Below, piece after piece: positions 56,916 through 64,000 of a DNA stretch of 64,000 nt (within the stretch, counting starts at the first letter, position 1; each line of letters opens with the position of its first letter). The notes below the pieces were generated by a model, which was not told the DNA's origin, made no database searches, and saw only the letters and a program-made list of their open reading frames with translations. The position numbers and the translations under genes are program-made. Location: NCBI GenBank assembly GCA_032718475.1, contig JAUCBJ010008737.1, forward strand, positions 1 through 64,000. The letters are read 5' to 3'. The stretch comes from Nemertoderma westbladi. Lineage: Eukaryota; Xenacoelomorpha; Nemertodermatida; Nemertodermatidae.

Positions 56916-58369
56916 TACTACTAGGATCGGCATGCTGCATTGCAGCTGCATTTTTAAGAATGCTGTGCCGGCTTGTCAACAAAATTGCACCGCCACAACT
57001 CCCTATCACCCATGACATTTGCTAGATCATCCGCATCTTTAAGGCCATTGTCCTCTAAGATGCGTCTCAAGAAAGTCATGGGCTGTCCACCATGCTTATT
57101 CACTCCATGAGGCTGCCAAAGTACAAGATTATGCACTGGCTGGTCCTCACGGCGAAAGCAATGTCCTGCAAAGCGGAGGCGATTTTGTTCTAGTGTCAAG
57201 CTTGGGGGAACCAATGAGACACCTCCAATGTTATATAGTGTCTGGTTGGAGATGTGTGCATTGTGCTTGACACAATGAACCCGGCGTAGCATTCTTGTGA
57301 ATGTGCCATCCAGAGATTTGGTGTCCTCAGCAGTTAGAGCCCAGCATGGACTCCCGTAGAGGAGTACTGGAACTACTGCTGCTCTAAATAATCGGACCTT
57401 AAGTTTCCGATTAATTCTCGGTGACTTCCAAATCCTGGAAAGCCTATTCAAGGCTGCCCATGCCTTTCCCTTACGTATTCGAAGGTCCTCACCTGACTTC
57501 CGGATCCATGATCCCAGGTAACATAAGTCGTCCACATGCTCAAGCATACCATCCTTTGAGCTTATGCTCATCCGATCAGAGACTTGCTGAGGACTTTCAA
57601 AGTTAACAGTCAGAATTTTGGTCTTTCTGGAGTTAATAAAAAGACCAACACTAGAAGCAGCATGTTCTAATGAGCTGAGGAGCCGTTGGGCTCCCTCTAA
57701 TGATTCTGAGAGTACTCCTAAGTCATCAGCAAAGTCTAGATCAGTTAGGTACTTGGCAGGATTTCCTCGACTTCTGGAGCCAGTAGGTGGAGTTATCATC
57801 ACCCCATCATCATTATGATGATCTAAGGACGTGCGTAGAACATAGTCAACCACAATTATGAACAAGAATGGTGCAAGTGTGTCTCCTTGGAGGACGCCCC
57901 ATAACACTTCAAATGGTTCTGTGTCACCGTCAACAGTAGACACAAATGTTGTCGAACCATCGTATACTGATTTGATTGCTGCAATAATTTCATCAGGAAT
58001 CCCATATAATGAAAGTATGCTGAACATACGTGAGCGAGAGACTGAATCAAAGGCCTTGAAGAAGTCAACAAAGATAACAGCCAGATGCCTGTCTTTCTTT
58101 TTTGATAATTCTTCAATTATCCTTCTAAGTGCCAAAATGGGCTCCATGGTTCCACGACCTTTACGGAACCCATTCTGATTTCCACGGAGCAGTCTCTCAA
58201 TGGGATCCCTGATGCGATTTAATAGAATCCTATTGTATAGCTTTGCAGCAATCGAGATCAATGAGATTCCCCGAAAAGAACCATAGAGTGTTAGGTTGCC
58301 CTTCTTGGGAACTGGCACCAACTTATTTGTTTTCATTTCTTGTGGGACTCTTGTTGTTCGGTACATTGT
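56916..58369 (-). mobile_element. RTE-like LINE copy C inside the satellite
   Basis: Minus-strand copy. Its 3' end (CCGATCCTAGTAGTAGTA) lies at 56916-56940 against a satellite CAGTAG. Its 5' truncation point lies at 58369, just before the ATG at 58366. Satellite in the same orientation continues on both sides. Confidence 0.9.
56954..58366 (-). CDS. LINE copy C reverse transcriptase, partial protein
   Basis: A 470-residue frame from MYRTTRVPQEMK to VDKPAQHS. RT motifs: FRGISLISIAAKLYN, NGFRKGRGTMEPI, FVDFFKAFDSVSRS, GVLQGDTLAPFLF and the catalytic FADD in DLDFADDLGVL (FADD replaces YADD, common in this group). A thumb/connection region follows (GSWIRKSGEDLRIR, LLYGSPCWALTAEDTKSLDG), then HCVKHNAHISNQTL and RLRFAGHCFRRE. 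The endonuclease is missing because of 5' truncation. The whole retained part is open and very close to copy D, so it inserted recently. I place it near RTE-type elements with moderate certainty. Confidence 0.85.
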   Translation of the reverse strand: MYRTTRVPQEMKTNKLVPVPKKGNLTLYGSFRGISLISIAAKLYNRILLNRIRDPIERLLRGNQNGFRKGRGTMEPILALRRIIEELSKKKDRHLAVIFVDFFKAFDSVSRSRMFSILSLYGIPDEIIAAIKSVYDGSTTFVSTVDGDTEPFEVLWGVLQGDTLAPFLFIIVVDYVLRTSLDHHNDDGVMITPPTGSRSRGNPAKYLTDLDFADDLGVLSESLEGAQRLLSSLEHAASSVGLFINSRKTKILTVNFESPQQVSDRMSISSKDGMLEHVDDLCYLGSWIRKSGEDLRIRKGKAWAALNRLSRIWKSPRINRKLKVRLFRAAVVPVLLYGSPCWALTAEDTKSLDGTFTRMLRRVHCVKHNAHISNQTLYNIGGVSLVPPSLTLEQNRLRFAGHCFRREDQPVHNLVLWQPHGVNKHGGQPMTFLRRILEDNGLKDADDLANVMGDRELWRCNFVDKPAQHS

Positions 58370-60705
58370 AGTAGTAACCGTAGTAGTAACAGTAGTAGTA
58401 ACCGTGTGCCAATACCCTTATACAACGGTTTAAACAGTAGTAGCCGTGTACCAATACCCTTATACAGCGGTTTGAACAGTAGTAGCCGTGTGCCAATACC
58501 CTTATACAGCGGTTTGAACAGTAGTAGCCGTGTACCAATACCCTTATACAACGGTTTAAACAGTAGTAGCCGTGTACCAATACCCTTATACAGCGGTTTG
58601 AACAGTAGTAGCCGTGTGCCAATACCCTTATACAGCGGTTTGAACAGTAGTAGCCGTGTACCAATACCCTTATACAGCGGTTTAAACAGTAGTAGCCGTG
58701 TACCAATACCCTTATACAGCGGTTTGAACAGTAGTAGCCGTGTGCCAATACCCTTATACAGCGGTTTGAACAGTAGTAGCCGTGTACCAATACCCTTATA
58801 CAACGGTTTAAACAGTAGTAGCCGTGTGCCAATACCCTTATACAGCGGTTTAAACAGTAGTAACCGTGTGCCAATACCCTTATACAACGGTTTAAACAGT
58901 AGTAGCCGTGTACCAATACCCTTATACAGCGGTTTGAACAGTAGTAGCCGTGTGCCAATACCCTTATACAGCGGTTTGAACAGTAGTAGCCGTGTACCAA
59001 TACCCTTATACAGCGGTTTGAACAGTAGTAGCCGTGTACCAATACCCTTATACAGCGGTTTGAACAGTAGTAGCCGTGTGCCAATACCCTTATACAGCGG
59101 TTTGAACAGTAGTAGCCGTGTGCCAATACCCTTATACAGCGGTTTGAACAGTAGTAGCCGTGTACCAATACCCTTATACAGCGGTTTAAACAGTAGTAGC
59201 CGTGTACCAATACCCTTATACAGCGGTTTGAACAGTAGTAGCCGTGTGCCAATACCCTTATACAGCGGTTTGAACAGTAGTAGCCGTGTGCCAATACCCG
59301 TATACACCAGTTTAAACACTAGTAGCCGTGTGCCAATACCCTTATACAGCGGTTTGAACAGTAGTAGCCGTGTACCAATACCCTTATACAGCGGTTTAAA
59401 CAGTAGTAGCCGTGTACCAATACCCTTATACAGCGGTTTAAACAGTAGTAGCCGTGTACCAATACCCTTATACAGCGGTTTGAACAGTAGTAGCCGTGTG
59501 CCAATACCCTTATAAAACGGTTTAAACAGTAGTAGCCGTGTGCCAATACCCTTATACAGCGGTTTGAACAGTAGTAGCCGTGTGCCAATACCCTTATACA
59601 GCGGTTTAAACAGTAGTAGCCGTGTGCCAATACCTGTATACAACGGTTTAAACAGTAGTAGCCGTGTGCCAATACCCTTATACAGCGGTTTGAACAGTAG
59701 TAGCCGTGTGCCAATACCCTTATACAGCGGTTTGAACAGTAGTAGCCGTGTACCAATACCCTTATACAACGGTTTAAACAGTAGTAGCCGTGTGCCAATA
59801 CCCTTATACAGCGGTTTAAACAGTAGTAACCGTGTGCCAATACCCTTATACAGCGGTTTAAACAGTAGTAGCCGTGTGCCAATACCTGTATACAACGGTT
59901 TAAACAGTAGTAGCCGTGTACCAATACCCTTATACAGCGGTTTGAACAGTAGTAGCCGTGTGCCAATACCCTTATACAGCGGTTTGAACAGTAGTAGCCG
60001 TGTACCAATACCCTTATACAACGGTTTAAACAGTAGTAGCCGTGTGCCAATACCCTTATACAGCGGTTTAAACAGTAGTAACCGTGTGCCAATACCCTTA
60101 TACAACGGTTTAAACAGTAGTAGCCGTGTACCAATACCCTTATACAGCGGTTTGAACAGTAGTAGCCGTGTGCCAATACCCTTATACAGCGGTTTGAACA
60201 GTAGTAGCCGTGTACCAATACCCTTATACAGCGGTTTAAACAGTAGTAGCCGTGTACCTATACCCTTATACAACGGTTTAAACAGTAGTAGCCGTGTACC
60301 AATACCCTTATACAGCGGTTTTAACAGTAGTAGCCGTGTGCCAATACCCTTATACAGCGGTTTAAACAGTAGTAGCCGTGTGCCAATACCCTTATACAGC
60401 GGTTTAAACAGTAGTAGCCGTGTGCCAATACCCTTATACAGCGGTTTAAACAGTAGTAGCCGTGTACCAATACCCTTATACAGCGGTTTAAACAGTAGTA
60501 GCCGTGTACCAATACCCTTATACAGCGGTTTAAACAGTAGTAGCCGTGTGCCAATACCCTTATACAGCGGTTTAAACAGTAGTAGCCGTGTGCCAATACC
60601 CGTATACAACGGTTTAAACAGTAGTAGCCGTGTGCCAATACCCGTATACAACGGTTTAAACAGTAGTAGCCGTGTACCAATACCCTTATACAGCGGTTTG
60701 AACCA
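58370..60705 (+). repeat. 42-bp satellite array, second block
   Basis: About 55 copies in the same orientation as the main block. The left edge (58370-58405) is degenerate GTAGTAGTAACC repeats. The same variant units (CACCAGTTTAAAC at about 59302, CCTGTATACAAC at about 59633 and 59884) show it derives from the same higher-order pattern. Confidence 0.96.
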
Positions 60706-62244
60706 ATCGTGCCAGTGGAGTAGATGGTGTTCCCCCTGAGGTCTTTAAAATACCTGAGTGTTTAAAGCTCATCTATACCATCATAGTAGACATGTACCGA
60801 ACAACAAGAGTCCCACAAGAAATGAAAACAAATAAGTTGGTGCCAGTTCCCAAGAAGAGCAACCTAACACTCTATGGTTCTTTTCGGGGAATCTCATTGA
60901 TCTCGATTGCTGCAAAACTATACAATAGGATTCTATTAAATCGCATCAGGGATCCCATTGAGAGACTGCTCCGTGGAAATCAGAATGGGTTCCGTAAAGG
61001 TCGTGGGACCATGGAGCCCATTTTGGCACTTAGAAGGATAATTGAAGAGTTATCAAAAAAGAAAGACAGGCATCTGGCTGTTATCTTTGTTGACTTCTTC
61101 AAGGCCTTTGATTCAGTCTCTCGCTCACGTATGTTCAGCATACTTTCATTATATGGGATTCCTGATGAAATTATTGCAGCAATCAGATCAGTATACGATG
61201 GTTCGACAACATTTGTGTCTACTGTTGACGGTGACACAGAACCATTTGAAGTGTTATGGGGCGTCCTCCAAGGAGACACATTTGCACCATTCTTGTTCAT
61301 TATTGTGGTTGACTATGTTCTACGCATGTCCTTAGATCATCATAATGATGATGGGGTGATGATAACTCCACCTACTGGCTCCAGAAGTCGAGGAAATCCT
61401 GCCAAGTACCTAACTGATCTAGACTTTGCTGATGACTTAGGTGTACTCTCAGAATCATTAGAGGGAGCCCAACGGCTCCTCAGCTCATTAGAACATGCTG
61501 CTTCTAGTGTTGGTCTTTTTATTAACTCCAGAAAGACCAAAATTCTGACAGTTAACTTTGAAAGTCCTCAGCAAGTCTCTGATCGGATGAGCATAAGCTC
61601 AAAGGATGGTATGCTTGAGCATGTGGACGACTTCTGTTACCTGGGATCATGGATCCGGAAGTCAGGTGAGGACCTTCGAATACGTAAGGGAAAGGCATGG
61701 GCAGCCTTGAATAGGCTTTCCAGGATTTGGAAGTCACCGAGAATTAATCGGAAACTTAAGGTCCGATTATTTAGAGCAGCAGTAGTTCCAGTACTCCTCT
61801 ACGGGAGTCCATGCTGGGCTCTAACTGCTGAGGACACCAAATCTCTGGATGGCACATTCACAATAATGCTATGCCGGGTTCATTGTGTCAAGTACAATGC
61901 ACACATCTCCAACCAGACACTATATAACATTGGAGGTGTCTCATTGGTTCCCCCAAGTTTGACACTAGAACAAAATCGCCTCCGCTTTGCAGGACATTGC
62001 TTTCGCCGTGAGGACCAGCCAGTGCATAATCTTGTACTTTGGCAGCCTCATGGAGTGAATAAGCATGGTGGACAGCCCATGACTTTCTTGAGACGCATCT
62101 TAAAGGACACTGGCCTTAAAGATGCGGATGATCTAGCAAATGTCATGGGTGATAGGGAGTTGTGGCGGTGCAATTTTGTCGATAAGCCGGCACAGCATTC
62201 TTAAAAATGCAGCATGCCGATCCTAGTAGTAGTAGTAGTAGTAG
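60706..62244 (+). mobile_element. RTE-like LINE copy D inside the satellite
   Basis: Plus-strand copy, about 90 bp longer at the 5' end than copy C. It begins near AATCGTGCCAGTGG, inside the RT frame. The 3' end reads TGCAGCATGCCGATCC followed by about nine TAG/GTA triplets that merge with the satellite (TACCAATACCC). The truncated start shows incomplete reverse transcription. Confidence 0.9.
60792..62204 (+). CDS. LINE copy D reverse transcriptase, partial protein
   Basis: 470 residues from the first ATG. The frame is open further upstream to about 60709 (GVDGVPPEVF is the conserved pre-RT motif). It has the same motif set as copy C, including FADD. Differences are few, such as TIMLCRVHC here versus TRMLRRVHC in copies B and C, which alters a conserved basic pair. 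The 5' endonuclease is absent, so it is not autonomous. Confidence 0.85.
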   Translation: MYRTTRVPQEMKTNKLVPVPKKSNLTLYGSFRGISLISIAAKLYNRILLNRIRDPIERLLRGNQNGFRKGRGTMEPILALRRIIEELSKKKDRHLAVIFVDFFKAFDSVSRSRMFSILSLYGIPDEIIAAIRSVYDGSTTFVSTVDGDTEPFEVLWGVLQGDTFAPFLFIIVVDYVLRMSLDHHNDDGVMITPPTGSRSRGNPAKYLTDLDFADDLGVLSESLEGAQRLLSSLEHAASSVGLFINSRKTKILTVNFESPQQVSDRMSISSKDGMLEHVDDFCYLGSWIRKSGEDLRIRKGKAWAALNRLSRIWKSPRINRKLKVRLFRAAVVPVLLYGSPCWALTAEDTKSLDGTFTIMLCRVHCVKYNAHISNQTLYNIGGVSLVPPSLTLEQNRLRFAGHCFRREDQPVHNLVLWQPHGVNKHGGQPMTFLRRILKDTGLKDADDLANVMGDRELWRCNFVDKPAQHS

Positions 62245-62378
62245 TAGTACCAATACCCTTATACAGCGGTTTAAACAGTAGTAGCCGTGTACCAATACCC
62301 TTATACAACGGTTTAAACAGTAGTAGCCGTGTACCAATACCCTTATACAGCGGTTTGAACAGTAGTAGCCGTGTACCA
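62245..62378 (+). repeat. 42-bp satellite, terminal three units
   Basis: Three units follow the LINE D tail and end with GTGTACCAAACTCGC, where unique sequence of the arylsulfatase 3' flank begins. The satellite limit is therefore about 55 bp from the gene's stop codon. Confidence 0.92.
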
Positions 62379-62388
62379 AACTCGCATA

Positions 62389-62394
62389 TTTATT
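62389..62394 (-). terminator. Poly(A) signal of the arylsulfatase gene
   Basis: AATAAA on the minus strand, 39 bp beyond the stop codon (overlapping ATAAATAAATATGCG). It lies between the gene and the satellite, so the transcript probably ends at the edge of, or within, the first satellite units. Confidence 0.6.
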
Positions 62395-62432
62395 TATCAA
62401 TATACAAAATATTTTGAAACAAAAAAATAAAA

Positions 62433-63974
62433 TTAACAACGACAACATGATGGGTAAGGCTGACAACCCGAGTTGCAGCAGAGTTGAATAGAATGATTTC
62501 TACCCCTGTTAACCTGGCTGGGAGTCCAACCCATTGCGCTATCAAATGATACTTTCAGTTTCGCAAACTCCGCCAATAAATCCTTATATTCGTTGGAGTC
62601 CAGGGGATATCTCTCGCCGGGATCACTACCCAGGTTGAATAGCAGCGGAGGGTCGTGGTACAAAGGCTGACCCGGTCTGCAGTCCGGATCAGCATTCAAC
62701 GGGTCGCTGTTACTATTACCCTGGGTGTAGATGTGAGCTTTATAAACCCCATAACGTATAGCGTAGACACCTAACTGTTTGTCTGGGGTAACCGGGTAGT
62801 AATAGGTTAGGTTTCTAACGGGTACGTTAGATTCTAATAGAGGAATGAGGTTGAATCCGTCTGTAGACGGGTGTTTAGCGCCGGTTATAGATGCGATAGT
62901 CTCGAATATATCCAGGGTAGATGCAGTCCTTTGGGTGATCCTCGGTTCCCAGTGCTCCTTCCAACTGAATATAGCTGGAACTCTGACACCTCCCTCCCAT
63001 GTTGTACCTTTCCCGCACTTGAGTAACCCAGCCGACCCGCCCCTATCCCGCATGGCTAACGAAGGCCCGTTGTCCGACGTGAATACAACCAATGTGTTCT
63101 CCGCGATGCCGAGTTCCTTAACGGCGTCCGTCAGCAGCCCGACTTCTCGGTCGAGTTCGTACAGCGCGTTACCGTATCGCAGTCGAGATGTCGCGTTGGT
63201 TGCCAGGTTGCCGCCGAACTGGGGGTTGTGTGTGTGCGGCGATGCGAAGTAAAGGAAAAACGGTTTGTGCGATGCAACCGAGTTGTTCATAAAGTCAACC
63301 GCTGCGTTCGTTAATTTCTCGCTTACAGTTTGGAATATTAGCGGTTGTTGGAATATTTTTGTTCCATTAACAAGAGGGCAGGGCACGTATAGGTCAGGAG
63401 GGGTGCACTGACCGAAACATTCTGTGTTTGTAAAACATTTGTGACATGGACACATATCGTGCGAATATGGAATACCGAAATATGTATCAAAGCCGAAATT
63501 TCCTGGTAGATATTCCTTCTCTTTACCGACACCGAGGTGCCATTTTCCCACCATTCCGGTTTTGTAATCCCGAGTTTTCAGTACCTGGGCGATGCTGATA
63601 GCCTGCTTGTCCAGGCCGCCTATAGAGTCCGGCCGGAACACGTCCGGCCAGACGCCATTCCGCACAGGGAAGCACCCCGTAAGGAGTGCTGCGCGCGACG
63701 GACTGCAGACTGGACTGGCAGCGTAAAAGTCTGTGAACACAACTCCCTGTCTGCCGAGGCGGTCGATGTTGGGAGTTACCGAGGTTGGATGGCCGTACAG
63801 CTGTAGGTCTCCGTAACCCAAATCGTCCGCCAATATTACTAATATATTCGGTGGTGTCGTTTGGTAATAATTATCGTCATTAAATGATCTGAAGTTAATT
63901 CCTTTTAGAAACCATAAAATAACAAACAAAGTGACTAATGCGATGATAATCGGTTTTTGTCGTAACTTCATCAT
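62433..63974 (-). CDS. ARSA: Arylsulfatase A-like sulfatase, intronless
   Basis: This 513-residue enzyme hydrolyses sulfate esters; its closest resemblance is lysosomal arylsulfatase A. N-terminal residues 9-23 are a hydrophobic signal peptide or anchor. Sulfatase motifs: metal ligands D50 and D51 (NILVILADDLGYGD); C90 in CSPSRAALLTG, the cysteine converted to formylglycine, with R94; K144 and H146 in GKWHLG; S171 in IPYSHD; H247 in SPHTHNPQF; D301 and N302 in SDNG; K322 in GKGTT. The C-terminus LCCNSGCQPYPSCCRC matches the Cys-rich end of arylsulfatase A. All catalytic positions are present and the length is normal. ATG 63974 precedes the hydrophobic segment. The vertebrate gene has several exons; here one exon holds everything, so either introns were lost or this is a retrocopy. 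The promoter lies outside the window. Confidence 0.93.
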   Translation of the reverse strand: MMKLRQKPIIIALVTLFVILWFLKGINFRSFNDDNYYQTTPPNILVILADDLGYGDLQLYGHPTSVTPNIDRLGRQGVVFTDFYAASPVCSPSRAALLTGCFPVRNGVWPDVFRPDSIGGLDKQAISIAQVLKTRDYKTGMVGKWHLGVGKEKEYLPGNFGFDTYFGIPYSHDMCPCHKCFTNTECFGQCTPPDLYVPCPLVNGTKIFQQPLIFQTVSEKLTNAAVDFMNNSVASHKPFFLYFASPHTHNPQFGGNLATNATSRLRYGNALYELDREVGLLTDAVKELGIAENTLVVFTSDNGPSLAMRDRGGSAGLLKCGKGTTWEGGVRVPAIFSWKEHWEPRITQRTASTLDIFETIASITGAKHPSTDGFNLIPLLESNVPVRNLTYYYPVTPDKQLGVYAIRYGVYKAHIYTQGNSNSDPLNADPDCRPGQPLYHDPPLLFNLGSDPGERYPLDSNEYKDLLAEFAKLKVSFDSAMGWTPSQVNRGRNHSIQLCCNSGCQPYPSCCRC

Positions 63975-64000
63975 TAAAATTAGCTAGGCCTACAGCTGTA

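Noticed and set aside
52482-56951. A 1489-codon minus frame and several 300-850-codon frames (GIGTRLLLFKPLYK, HGYYCLNRCIRVLA, SSRVPIPLYSGLNS repeats)
   Set aside because: The 42-bp satellite period is a multiple of three and three of six frames have no stop. Long frames follow automatically, and LINE insertions and indels switch frames freely.
52577-60705. CRISPR-like regular repeat array
   Set aside because: Units are contiguous without spacers, the context is eukaryotic, and no cas genes exist. It is a tandem satellite.

Overview
The window is eukaryotic, most likely from an aquatic invertebrate animal. The evidence is BEL/Pao and Copia retrotransposons, several non-LTR (LINE) families, long tandem satellites, a HECT ubiquitin ligase and an animal-type arylsulfatase A. 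Nothing points to a prokaryote: there are no operons, ribosome binding sites or CRISPR arrays. I cannot name the species. Apart from the arylsulfatase gene at the right end, almost everything is nested mobile DNA.

Left region (1-10.6 kb). A DNA transposon occupies 1-5170. Its roughly 425-bp terminal inverted repeats are built mostly of palindromic 22/24-bp units. It carries an IS3/retroviral-integrase-like DDE transposase (+) and a convergent HECT-type E3 ubiquitin ligase (-). It abuts the truncated gag of a Copia retrotransposon whose protease-integrase-RT-RNase H frame is open to 9200.

Centre left (10.59-28.65 kb). A BEL/Pao element has two LTRs (about 97% identical by eye) and a 5-bp target duplication, GTACC. 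Gag and pol are broken by indels and stops, and two LINEs are nested inside. Between the integrase and the 3' LTR lie unusual extra frames: an RNase D-like DEDD 3'-5' exonuclease domain, then a protein with two zinc knuckles. I know of no description of this in BEL elements.

Centre (28.7-48.4 kb). This holds LINE fragments, a tRNA-like element, short repeats and a 12,005-bp BEL-type element (33114-45118). Its two 1245-bp LTRs are nearly identical, and it sits between CACTT duplications inside a LINE. It keeps gag and protease but has lost reverse transcriptase and integrase, so it looks like a young element moved in trans. Degraded LINE and BEL pieces follow.

Right region (48.4-64 kb). A minus-strand 5' half of a relative of the first BEL element (48397-52576) leads into a 42-bp satellite of about 160 copies with a 1.26-kb higher-order repeat. 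Two LINE copies of one family interrupt the satellite in opposite orientations. The satellite stops within about 60 bp of the stop codon of an intact, intronless arylsulfatase A-like gene on the minus strand. The gene's promoter lies beyond the window.
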